Shown here: one piece after another, positions 8,267-16,043 of the stretch | Layout: each line of letters opens with the position of its first letter | Numbering within the stretch: position 1 is the first letter of the stretch | Assembly (NCBI RefSeq): GCF_002282855.1 | Contig: NZ_NRIR01000005.1 | Span: 124,001 to 188,000 of the forward strand | Source: Paraferrimonas sedimenticola | Lineage (GTDB): Bacteria; Pseudomonadota; Gammaproteobacteria; Enterobacterales; Shewanellaceae | Length of the DNA: 64,000 bases | Direction: 5' to 3' | The notes under the pieces: generated by a model | The model's database searches: none | What the model saw: the letters and a program-made list of their open reading frames with translations, nothing else | What the model was told of the DNA's origin: nothing | Position numbers and translations under genes: made by a program

Positions 8267-8675
8267 AGATGCTGTGGTGTTAAGCGGCGGCTGTTTGTGC
8301 GGTCGTACGCGCTATCAGGCCACTGCTATGCCTTTTGCCAGTGATTATTGCCACTGCCGCCAATGCCAGGTGGGGGTGGGATCTGTGATTACTCAGTGGA
8401 TGGATTTTAAGGTCGAGCAAGTCGTCTGGTCTGGTGGGCCGCTAAAGGAGTTTGCCTCTTCCGACAAGGTGCGTCGTGGTTTTTGCCCCGACTGTGGTTC
8501 GAGTATTACCTATCGGCATTTAGACCATGGCGAATACATCACTATGAGTGTGGCCAGTTTGGACAACCCTGAGCTGGTGTCACCTGACTATCACATTTAT
8601 ACCGAGTCACAGGTGTCTTGGCTGAAAGTGGCCGATGAGCACCCGCGCTACGCAAAAGGCCGCAGTGATGGCTAA
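8259..8675 (+). CDS. GFA (glutathione-dependent formaldehyde-activating-like) family protein
   Basis: A 138-residue zinc protein of the GFA/CENP-V fold. Ligand motifs are GGCLCG at the N-terminus, CHCRQC near residue 30 and CPDCGS near residue 75. Members were named after a protein proposed to speed glutathione-formaldehyde adduct formation, but most have no proven activity. ATG 8259 lies inside the end of the GNAT gene, and the next gene starts inside its own 3' end, so GNAT, GFA and cupin form one coupled unit. A second GFA gene occurs at 11531. Confidence 0.8.
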   Translation: MSEDAVVLSGGCLCGRTRYQATAMPFASDYCHCRQCQVGVGSVITQWMDFKVEQVVWSGGPLKEFASSDKVRRGFCPDCGSSITYRHLDHGEYITMSVASLDNPELVSPDYHIYTESQVSWLKVADEHPRYAKGRSDG

Positions 8676-9000
8676 TGACAGTGCAGCGATTGGAAATTTG
8701 TTTCAAGCGATCGCAGCTAAGTCGAACGACGAGCAGGTGGATATTCTGCTAGAGAAAGCCGGGATGCGACTGGAGCGAATTGTATCCCATGGTCACGCCT
8801 CAGCGCCGGATTTTTGGTACGACCAAAGCGAGCACGAGTGGGTGACTGTGCTTAGCGGTTGGGGGGAGTTGACCTTTGACGATGGCGAAGTGGTGCGCTT
8901 AACGCCCGGGGAGCACATTAATATTCCGGCCCACAAGCGTCACCGAGTCTCAGCCACTTCAGCGACTGAGGCAACCGTCTGGCTGGCACTCTTCTATTAA
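8668..9000 (+). CDS. Cupin-domain protein
   Basis: A 110-residue single-domain cupin. The double-stranded beta-helix motifs are visible: a PDFWYDQSEHEWVTVLSGWGELTF strand pair (motif 1, His and Glu ligands) and GEHINIPAHKRHRV (motif 2, His ligands). ATG 8668 overlaps the GFA stop in the pattern ATGGCTAA; an in-frame ATG at 8635 is less likely. It probably binds a metal ion; the catalytic or binding role is unknown. Confidence 0.75.
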   Translation: MANDSAAIGNLFQAIAAKSNDEQVDILLEKAGMRLERIVSHGHASAPDFWYDQSEHEWVTVLSGWGELTFDDGEVVRLTPGEHINIPAHKRHRVSATSATEATVWLALFY

Positions 9001-9094
9001 GTGCTGGCCCGGGTTTGCTGAATGCATGTAACGCAAAGGTCATCAAACCGGTCTAGCTTCAACACGAGCCATAAAAAACAACAAAGGTGTGCAA

Positions 9095-9592
9095 ATGAAA
9101 TCTTGGTTAGGACTTTTGGTCAGCCATTCAGTGGTGCTAGCTATCGGTTTTGCGCTAGGGATTTATATGTTGCCGATCCTAATTGCACCAGAGGCACCAT
9201 CGGATACCCAAGTGACTCAAGACCAAAGAGAAGTGTGGTTTGAAGGGCGCTTTAAACGGGATCTTAAAGACAGCGACCCACTGCACTGGGGCGAGGGGGT
9301 GGTGCTGGTAGGGCCGCACATGGTGAGTTTGCTGGGTGACTTGGCGCCAGGGCCGGATTACCAGCTTTATCTCTCGCCAACCTTTGTGGAAACCGAGGCA
9401 GATTTTAATGCGCTTAAATCCAGTATGCAGCACGTGGGCCCGGTGAAGACCTTCAACAACTTTTCGGTGTCTGTGCCAGAGGGAGTCGATGTGCGTGAGT
9501 ACAGCACTGTGATTGTTTGGTGCGAAACCTTTAGTCAGTTCATCAGCGCTGCGAGCTATCAAGACGCTCGTAGCGAGCCAAGTGTTCAATAG
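9095..9592 (+). CDS. DM13-domain membrane-anchored protein
   Basis: A 165-residue protein with one N-terminal transmembrane anchor (residues about 5-25) and a periplasmic DM13 domain. Typical DM13 features are HWGEGVVLVG near residue 65, a GPDYQLYLSP strand and the Cys-containing VIVWCETFSQFISAA near the C-terminus. DM13 domains are proposed to carry electrons in redox or oxidative hydroxylation systems, but this is not proven for bacterial members. AAAGG at 9083-9087 supports ATG 9095. Confidence 0.75.
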   Translation: MKSWLGLLVSHSVVLAIGFALGIYMLPILIAPEAPSDTQVTQDQREVWFEGRFKRDLKDSDPLHWGEGVVLVGPHMVSLLGDLAPGPDYQLYLSPTFVETEADFNALKSSMQHVGPVKTFNNFSVSVPEGVDVREYSTVIVWCETFSQFISAASYQDARSEPSVQ

Positions 9593-9610
9593 GAGTCAGC
9601 TACCAAAGCC

Positions 9611-10222
9611 ATGGAATGGTTTATCAGTGTCTTCGCCTTTGCCTTTACTTCGACCGTCACGCCAGGGCCGAACAATGTGATGATCATGACCTCTGGGTTA
9701 AATCACGGGGTGGAGCGCTCTTTGCCGCATTTGTGCGGCATTTGCCTGGGCTTTCCCTTGATGGTGTTGCTAGTGGGGCTTGGCTTTGGCGCTGTGTTTG
9801 AGCGTTTTGAGTTCCTTCACTGGCTGATAAAAATTGTCGGCGTTTTATACCTTCTGTACTTGGCTTGGCAAATTGCCAACAGCGCACCCACCAGTCTCAA
9901 TGGCGAGTCCAAACCACCATTCAGTTTCTTGCAGGCTGCTGCCTTTCAATGGGTCAACCCTAAGGCTTGGGTGATGGCTACCGGCGCGGTTGCCGCCTAT
10001 ACCAGCATCAGCGCCGATATTTGGTGGCAAGTGGGCTGGATTGTCGCCGCCTTCGCTTTGGTGGCGTTTCCCTGCGTAGGGGCCTGGTTAGTGTTTGGTG
10101 TTCTACTCAAACGCTGGCTGAGCAAGCCCAGTCAACAACGCTTGTTCAATTGGAGCATGGCCCTGCTGTTAGTGCTGAGCATCCTACCTGTGGTAGCCGA
10201 GATGCTGGGTTTGCTGGATTAA
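9611..10222 (+). CDS. LysE/RhtB family amino-acid exporter
   Basis: A 203-residue inner-membrane exporter with about six hydrophobic helices. The N-terminal signature FTSTVTPGPNNVMIMTSGLNHG is the LysE/RhtB translocator hallmark, and FQWVNPKAW in the middle is the second conserved motif. Such proteins export homoserine, threonine, lysine or similar metabolites; the substrate cannot be told here. The start is 18 bases after the DM13 stop. Confidence 0.85.
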   Translation: MEWFISVFAFAFTSTVTPGPNNVMIMTSGLNHGVERSLPHLCGICLGFPLMVLLVGLGFGAVFERFEFLHWLIKIVGVLYLLYLAWQIANSAPTSLNGESKPPFSFLQAAAFQWVNPKAWVMATGAVAAYTSISADIWWQVGWIVAAFALVAFPCVGAWLVFGVLLKRWLSKPSQQRLFNWSMALLLVLSILPVVAEMLGLLD

Positions 10223-10293
10223 TTACGCACAAAGCCAAATCCCCTGATATCCTTAATAAAAATTCTAACAAACGCGCCTAAAAGGAATTCCCC

Positions 10294-11118
10294 ATGAGTC
10301 GTCTTAACGGCAAAACCGTATTCATTAGTGGTGCCAGTCGAGGTATCGGCCGCGCCATCGCGCTGGCTTGTGCCAAGCAAGGCGCCAATCTGATCATCAC
10401 CGGCAAGTCTGACGAACCCCACCCCAAACTTTCAGGCACCATCCACACAGTGGCTGAAGAAGTGCGTCAGGCCGGCGGACAAGCGCTAGCGGTGAAAATG
10501 GACGTTCGCAAAGAGTCTCAGGTCAAAGAGGCCTTTGACGCCGCAGTAGCGCAATTTGGCGGTATCGATGTGCTGGTGAACAACGCCAGCGCTATCTCGC
10601 TCATAAGTGCCGAGCAAACCAAATTAACTCGATATGACCTGATGCACAGCATTAACGTGCGCGGCTCGCTGGCCTGTTCAAAAGCGGCTATTCCCTATCT
10701 AAAACAAAGCGATATTGGCCATATTATTACTCTATCGCCACCCTTGAATTTAGAGCCTCATTGGCTCGGGCCACACATTCCTTACACCATGACCAAATAC
10801 GGCATGACTCTGCTGACTCTGGGCTTGGCAGAAGAGCTTCGTGAGCACGGAGTGTCTGCCAGTTGTCTGTGGCCGCAAACCACAATTGCCACTGCGGCCA
10901 TTGAATTTGCTTTGGATCCGGCGCTAATGAAACGCTCCCGAACCCCGGAGATCATGGCGGATGCGGCGATGGCGATACTGGCCTGTGACGACTTGAGCCT
11001 AAGCGGTCAGGCGCACATTGACGAAGCCCTGTTAAGAGCTCAAGGTCAAACCGACTTTGAGCAATACCGAGTTGACCCTGACGCCCCTTTGATGCGCGAT
11101 TTGTTTTTGGACGAGTAG
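10294..11118 (+). CDS. Short-chain dehydrogenase/reductase (HSDL2-like)
   Basis: A 274-residue SDR oxidoreductase. The nucleotide-binding motif ISGASRGIG is at residues 11-19, NNAS near residue 95, and the catalytic Tyr-x-x-x-Lys is YTMTK near residue 165, with the active Ser in ITLSPP. Overall layout, including SDEPHPKLSGTI after strand 2 and LWPQTTIAT after the active site, resembles the HSDL2/citronellol-dehydrogenase-like branch. Preference for NADP is likely but not shown. The next gene begins 3 bases after its stop. Confidence 0.8.
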   Translation: MSRLNGKTVFISGASRGIGRAIALACAKQGANLIITGKSDEPHPKLSGTIHTVAEEVRQAGGQALAVKMDVRKESQVKEAFDAAVAQFGGIDVLVNNASAISLISAEQTKLTRYDLMHSINVRGSLACSKAAIPYLKQSDIGHIITLSPPLNLEPHWLGPHIPYTMTKYGMTLLTLGLAEELREHGVSASCLWPQTTIATAAIEFALDPALMKRSRTPEIMADAAMAILACDDLSLSGQAHIDEALLRAQGQTDFEQYRVDPDAPLMRDLFLDE

Positions 11119-11121
11119 CTT

Positions 11122-11508
11122 ATGAGCACCAACGCCAAGCTATCGATTGTTACCCTGCTTCTGGTTGCGCTGCTGTGCGCCTGGAAGTGGGAAGGCTTGA
11201 TGTTGCGTTTGATTCCACCACCAGATTACAACGCCGAACTCGATGCCAAGGTCATTATGTACAGTCGGGACTTTTGCCCTTATTGCCTTAAGACCAAGGA
11301 TTACCTCAAGGCAAACGGCATTGCTTTCGTGGAAATGAACGTGGACCACTCAGAGGTAGCGGCCCAGCAAATGCGCCGACTGAATGGTTACGTAACCCCT
11401 ACCATGCTGGTCAATCGGCAAGTGATCATGGGATATGAGCCCGAACAAATACAAGCGGCGTTGGCGTTGGAAAATCCGCCGCGACGGCCCGTATTGGCTT
11501 TGTGGTAA
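11122..11508 (+). CDS. Membrane-anchored glutaredoxin
   Basis: A 128-residue protein with an N-terminal hydrophobic anchor (residues 6-26) followed by a glutaredoxin fold. The active site CPYC lies near residue 53 after YSRDF, TPTMLVN carries the cis-Pro and the C-terminal helix follows GYEPEQIQAAL. The anchor suggests attachment to the inner membrane, unlike cytoplasmic GrxC. It follows the SDR gene by 3 bases and is probably co-transcribed with it. Confidence 0.8.
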   Translation: MSTNAKLSIVTLLLVALLCAWKWEGLMLRLIPPPDYNAELDAKVIMYSRDFCPYCLKTKDYLKANGIAFVEMNVDHSEVAAQQMRRLNGYVTPTMLVNRQVIMGYEPEQIQAALALENPPRRPVLALW

Positions 11509-11530
11509 CGACTTACCAAAGGAGAGAGAC

Positions 11531-11956
11531 ATGAAAGGCAGTTGCTTGTGCGGCACGGTGACATTTGAAGTCACACCGCCATTTCTGATTTTTCAGTTTT
11601 GTCACTGTCGTCGTTGCCAGAAGTTCACCGGTAGTGCCCACGCCTCCAATCTGATTGTTCGCAGTACCCAACTCAGCTGGCTCACGGGTGAGGACAATAT
11701 CGGTCGCTACGAGGTCAGTGAAGCTCGTCACTTCGCCACAGCGTTTTGTAAAACCTGCGGCAGTTGTCTGCCATGGGAATCTCAGCAAGGCGGTAACACT
11801 GTGGTACCTGCGGGCAGCCTCGATGAGGACCCGCAAGTTCGCCCAACCCAAAACGTATTTTGTGCCTTCAAAGCCGCCTGGGATACCAGCAGTGGTGACT
11901 TACCCGAATTCGACGCCTTCCCCGAAAAAAATATCCGCCTAACACAAGCACCTTAG
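11531..11956 (+). CDS. GFA family protein (second copy)
   Basis: A 141-residue GFA/CENP-V-fold protein with zinc ligands in GSCLCG (N-terminus), CHCRRC near residue 27 and CKTCGS near residue 78. It is only distantly like the GFA protein at 8259, so it is not a recent tandem copy. A GGAGAG Shine-Dalgarno at 11521 supports ATG 11531; the frame extends upstream into the glutaredoxin gene without a better start. Function unproven. Confidence 0.8.
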   Translation: MKGSCLCGTVTFEVTPPFLIFQFCHCRRCQKFTGSAHASNLIVRSTQLSWLTGEDNIGRYEVSEARHFATAFCKTCGSCLPWESQQGGNTVVPAGSLDEDPQVRPTQNVFCAFKAAWDTSSGDLPEFDAFPEKNIRLTQAP

Positions 11957-12025
11957 TTTGCGCTTTAGGTTGCCTTTTGGTTAGCATGGGCGCTCGAATA
12001 AAGATAACAACAACAAGGCATAATT

Positions 12026-14290
12026 ATGCGTTTCACTCGATTAGCTTGGCTTGGGATGGCCGGGCTGATGTTGGGCGCTTGTTCGCAAGGCGACACAAGC
12101 TCTGACTCTAAACCCGCTTCACAAACTCCTGCCCCCGTTGAAAACAATCTGACTATGCAGCGCTTGCTGGGTAGTCCAAATCTGTCTGGTCCTGGCATGA
12201 ATCAGGTCAAGATGTCCCCCGATGGCGCCCGTGTAACTTTCCTGCGCGGTAAAGAAGACAACAAAGAGCAGTTGGACCTATGGGAGTACAATATCGCCGA
12301 TGGTAAGACACAGATGCTGGTGGACAGTGTTGAGCTTCTTGGCGGTGCCAAAGAGGTGCTTTCCGAAGAAGAAAAAGCCCGTCGCGAACGCCAGCGCATC
12401 AAGGGCAGCGGTATTGTCAGCTACAGCTGGAACGAGAGTGGTGATGCGCTGTTATTCCCACTGGGCGGTGACGTGTATCTCAAGCCGTTAGCGGGCGAGG
12501 TGAAGCGTTTGACCAACACCGAAGCCTTTGAAACTGACATTAAATTCAGTCCGAAATCCAATTTTGTGTCCTTTATTCGCGACCGCGATTTGTTCGTAAT
12601 TAACGTGGAGTCTGGACGCGAAACCCGCCTAACCACGGGTGCCACCGACACCATTGCCCATGGTGTGGCTGAGTTTGTGGCGCAAGAAGAGTTGAGCCGA
12701 TACACCGGCTATTGGTGGTCGCCAGACGAGTCGAAAATCGCTTTTACTCGTATCGACGAGTCACCGGTAAAAATGGTCAATCGCTATGAAATGGACAGCG
12801 ACGGCGCGGTCACTACTATCGCTCAGCGCTACCCATTTGCCGGTAGCGACAACGTCTTAATTGAGCTGGGTGTGGTCGGAATAGACGACAAGCAAGTCAA
12901 CTGGCTGGATCTTGGCGAAGAGCAGGATATTTATCTGGCTCGAGTCAATTGGAGCGGCTCTGACAATGTGTTGGTGCAGCGCATGCCACGAGATCAAATG
13001 CAGCTGGACTTGATTGCCTACAGTGCCAATGGCGATAGCCAAAAGACCTTGTTAAATGAAACCACAGAGGTGTGGATCAACCTGCACAAAGACTTAAAGC
13101 CACTGAAAAACACAGAGCAATTTGTGTGGGCGTCTGAGCGCAGTGGTTTTAAACATCTATACCTGTATCAAAACAGCGGTGAGCTAGTGGGTGCTTTGAC
13201 CAGCGGTGACTGGGTGGTCGACAAGCTAGTACAGTTGGATGAGGCCAATGGTGATGTCTACTTTTTGGGCTTTAAGGACGGCACTACCGAGAAGCATTTG
13301 TACCGCGCTTCGCTTACGCCAAACCCTGCGAGTATTGAGCGCATCAGCCAGCAGCCTGGCTGGCACTCGGTAGCCATGGGCAAGGACACTCGCACCTACC
13401 TAGATTCCTTCTCGTCCCAAGACACACCGCCGCAAGTGGCGCTGCGCAATGTGGCTGACGACTCATTGGTGACTTTCCTAAATGCCAACACTCTGGATGA
13501 CAGCCATCCTTATCACGAGTATTTAGAAGGCCACGCCGCCAGCGAATTTGGCCAGTTAAAAGGTGCCGATGGCACCATGCTGGATTACCGCATTTTCTTC
13601 CCGCCAAACATGGAGAAGGGCAAGCGCTACCCTGCCGTATTGACTCCATACGGCGGTCCTCACGGGCATAGAGTGGCCAACCGCTGGGAGCTAAGCCAAA
13701 ACCAAATGTTCGCCCGCGAAGGCTTTGTGGTGCTAGTAGTGGACGGTCGCGGTAGCTACAACCGTGGTGTCGCCTTTGAAGCTGGTGTGAAAAACGCCAT
13801 GGGTACGGTTGAAGTGGAAGACCAAATTGCTGCGGCTAAGTACCTGCAATCTTTGGATTACGTCGACCCAGAGCGCATCGGTTTCCACGGCTGGTCGTAC
13901 GGTGGCTACATGACCATCATGATGATGGCCAAAGCACCAGAGCTGATTAAAGTTGGGGTGAGTGGGGCACCGGTGACCGACTGGGGTCTATATGACACCG
14001 CTTATACCGAACGCTACCTAGGTCACCCGAAAGCGCCGGGCGAGGTGTACAAGAAGTCGAGCGTGTTCCCATATGTGGATGGCATTAGCGGTAAGTTGCT
14101 GCTTATCCACGGCATGGCCGATGACAATGTATTTTTTGACCACTCGGTGAAATTCATGGCCGAGATGCAAAAGAAGAACATCGCCTTTGATTTGATGACT
14201 TATCCAGGTCAAAAGCACGGTATTCGCGGCGAGGCCACTAAGAACCACGTGGCCAATCTGCGCCTGAACTACTTTAAGACCCACCTCTAA
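12026..14290 (+). CDS. S9B dipeptidyl-peptidase IV-type lipoprotein
   Basis: A 754-residue prolyl-type serine peptidase that removes N-terminal dipeptides. The N-terminus is a lipoprotein signal with lipobox LGAC (Cys19), so it is probably tethered to an envelope membrane. Residues about 60-500 form the DPP-IV beta-propeller, including the GVAEFVAQEELSRYTGYWWS segment with the Glu-Glu pair that binds the substrate amino terminus. The C-terminal alpha/beta-hydrolase has Ser624 in GWSYGGY, Asp in MADDNV and His in GQKHGI. Length is normal for the family. No partner genes are adjacent. Confidence 0.9.
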   Translation: MRFTRLAWLGMAGLMLGACSQGDTSSDSKPASQTPAPVENNLTMQRLLGSPNLSGPGMNQVKMSPDGARVTFLRGKEDNKEQLDLWEYNIADGKTQMLVDSVELLGGAKEVLSEEEKARRERQRIKGSGIVSYSWNESGDALLFPLGGDVYLKPLAGEVKRLTNTEAFETDIKFSPKSNFVSFIRDRDLFVINVESGRETRLTTGATDTIAHGVAEFVAQEELSRYTGYWWSPDESKIAFTRIDESPVKMVNRYEMDSDGAVTTIAQRYPFAGSDNVLIELGVVGIDDKQVNWLDLGEEQDIYLARVNWSGSDNVLVQRMPRDQMQLDLIAYSANGDSQKTLLNETTEVWINLHKDLKPLKNTEQFVWASERSGFKHLYLYQNSGELVGALTSGDWVVDKLVQLDEANGDVYFLGFKDGTTEKHLYRASLTPNPASIERISQQPGWHSVAMGKDTRTYLDSFSSQDTPPQVALRNVADDSLVTFLNANTLDDSHPYHEYLEGHAASEFGQLKGADGTMLDYRIFFPPNMEKGKRYPAVLTPYGGPHGHRVANRWELSQNQMFAREGFVVLVVDGRGSYNRGVAFEAGVKNAMGTVEVEDQIAAAKYLQSLDYVDPERIGFHGWSYGGYMTIMMMAKAPELIKVGVSGAPVTDWGLYDTAYTERYLGHPKAPGEVYKKSSVFPYVDGISGKLLLIHGMADDNVFFDHSVKFMAEMQKKNIAFDLMTYPGQKHGIRGEATKNHVANLRLNYFKTHL

Positions 14291-14307
14291 GCTAGTGGTT
14301 GTATAGC

Positions 14308-15357
14308 CTAGTGGGTGTAAACGAAGCCACCGTAGAGATACTTGGTGGCTTCGGCGCCCAGCACTAACACCTTATCTCCGCGCTCAATCGGCAGGTCTTG
14401 TAGACTTTGCGACAGCGCCACCCAAATTGCCGCCGAGCCTAAATTACCCAGGTGCTTGGCGGTATTAATCACTCGATTAGGGGAAATCCCCAGTTTACCC
14501 GCCAGCTGCTCGTCGATATGGCCGTTGGCCTGATGGGGCAGAATATAGCGAAAATCCTCCAGCGAATAGCCACGTGAGACGATGGCATTCAAGCCGGCTT
14601 CGAACAGCTTAGGGCCTGAGGCGCGCACCGAATTAAAGTCGTGCTCAAAGCGAGCGACTTGGCCGTTGTGGTAATCGCGCGCGCCACCGCTTAAACAAAA
14701 GCCTGGCTGCATGCCTTTGCCAATATGGCCTATGTAAATATCGCTGAGCAGCTGTTGTTCGCTAGTGGCCGGTGCCACCACCGCAGCACCCGCACCATCA
14801 CCCATTTGCAGGTAATTGACCAGCTGGCCGCGATCGACAAAGTCGGGGTTGATGTCAAAGTACACAGAGCCGGTTTCGCTACCCACAATCGCAATCGGCT
14901 GCTGGTCTGCAGCGCAAAAAGCACTGGCACTTTGCAACGCATTGGCAAAACCACAACAAGCCTGGCGCAGCTCCATGTACGGGCCTAAATGGCTCATGGC
15001 ATCCGCAAGCCAGGCGGCATTGGGCGGTACTTGGGTGTGCGGGCTGGTGGTGTGACTTATCAGGTAACCCAGCTGACTGACATCGATATTCGCCTGCGTT
15101 AAAGCCCGAGTCAGCGCGTCCTGACCAAGCTCGATACCGTTGGGGCTAGCCTCACTCAGTGGCTTATCCAGTGAGCGGCTTAGGTGTCTGTTTTGAATAC
15201 CAAGCTGAGGTAATATCGCACTGGCTAAGCGCGCCTGACGTTTAAGGCCAAGCGCTTTAAGCGCTGCTAGCAACTGTTTGTTGTCCACAGCCGCGCCGGG
15301 TAGGGCATGGGCCAGACCCAGTAAGTTTAAGTTGTGGCGAGCAAATTTTACCGTCAT
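14308..15357 (-). CDS. 3-oxoacyl-ACP synthase III-like (KAS III) enzyme
   Basis: A 349-residue thiolase-fold condensing enzyme. Likely catalytic residues are Cys134 in RQACCGF, His275 in LPHQAN and Asn305 in GNLGS, the Cys-His-Asn triad of KAS III/FabH. The conserved GDGAGA loop is near residue 187. It diverges from housekeeping FabH and is the last gene of a three-gene operon after a diiron protein and an MMPL exporter (overlap ATGA at 15354-15357). A role in making a specialised lipid or polyketide-like metabolite is inferred from this context. OleA-like or FabH-like chemistry cannot be distinguished by eye. Confidence 0.8.
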   Translation of the reverse strand: MTVKFARHNLNLLGLAHALPGAAVDNKQLLAALKALGLKRQARLASAILPQLGIQNRHLSRSLDKPLSEASPNGIELGQDALTRALTQANIDVSQLGYLISHTTSPHTQVPPNAAWLADAMSHLGPYMELRQACCGFANALQSASAFCAADQQPIAIVGSETGSVYFDINPDFVDRGQLVNYLQMGDGAGAAVVAPATSEQQLLSDIYIGHIGKGMQPGFCLSGGARDYHNGQVARFEHDFNSVRASGPKLFEAGLNAIVSRGYSLEDFRYILPHQANGHIDEQLAGKLGISPNRVINTAKHLGNLGSAAIWVALSQSLQDLPIERGDKVLVLGAEATKYLYGGFVYTH

Positions 15358-16043
15358 GAGTTCACCACCTTGTTGTGAATGGTATCTAAATCAACCCCAA
15401 GGGCTTCAAAGGCGTGGCCGTGATGGGCCAGCATTTGCCACAACTGCTGGCGAATTAGCTGACCTTGTTCGTGCAAAAGCTCGGCCGAGGCGTTCAGTCG
15501 CTGTGCTTGGTGACGAGCCACATACACGTGCTTGGCTTCATCGCGCATAATCAGATTGCATAAAATACTGAAGGGGTGTTGGCTGCCTAACTCGCTGCCG
15601 CGCATGGCTTTCATGATTTGGGTGACGCTGGCATCCAGGCTAGCAATACGTGCAAACTGCTGTTGTGCCTCTTCGATGCGTCCTAGGCGAGCGTAAAACA
15701 CCTGAGCCCGGCGCTGAGCCTGACGAGATACCTTCAACCAAGGCAGCTGCTCTTGTACCCAAGTCAGGGCAATGTCGTGACGGGCTTCGTCAAATTCCAC
15801 TTCGTTGAGTGCTAGCTGGCTTTGTTGGTCGGCACTCTCATCTGCAGCTTGCTGAAACACCAACTGAGCTGATTGCTCACCGCAGGACAGCAGTGGCATT
15901 AGCTCCGCCAAGGCTTCTGCCTGAGGATCGCTAAACTCCAAATGCATTGGACCAAACTCCGCTAGCCAACGCTCAATCGGATGATCGCTTTGGCGTGGAC
16001 GCGTTTTGCGCGGCGGGTTAAAGCAACGAGGTATTTGAGTCAT
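15354..16043 (-). CDS. Ferritin-like diiron protein, putative oxygenase
   Basis: A 229-residue mostly helical protein. Two ExxH motifs are visible: E86-A-R-H89 in FDEARHD and E169-A-K-H172 in RDEAKHV. Acidic residues on intervening helices (E56; E124/E125) complete the E...ExxH...E...ExxH pattern of ferritin-like diiron sites. This pattern is used by oxygenases and aldehyde-deformylating enzymes as well as ferritins, so an oxidative step on the product of the neighbouring KAS-III-like enzyme is plausible. It overlaps its neighbours on both sides by 4 bases. I do not recognise a named family. Confidence 0.6.
   Translation of the reverse strand: MTQIPRCFNPPRKTRPRQSDHPIERWLAEFGPMHLEFSDPQAEALAELMPLLSCGEQSAQLVFQQAADESADQQSQLALNEVEFDEARHDIALTWVQEQLPWLKVSRQAQRRAQVFYARLGRIEEAQQQFARIASLDASVTQIMKAMRGSELGSQHPFSILCNLIMRDEAKHVYVARHQAQRLNASAELLHEQGQLIRQQLWQMLAHHGHAFEALGVDLDTIHNKVVNS

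Noticed and set aside
14308-15357. Housekeeping fabH
   Set aside because: The enzyme is KAS III-like but lies outside any fab cluster, has diverged active-site flanks and is fused by overlap to a diiron and MMPL operon.
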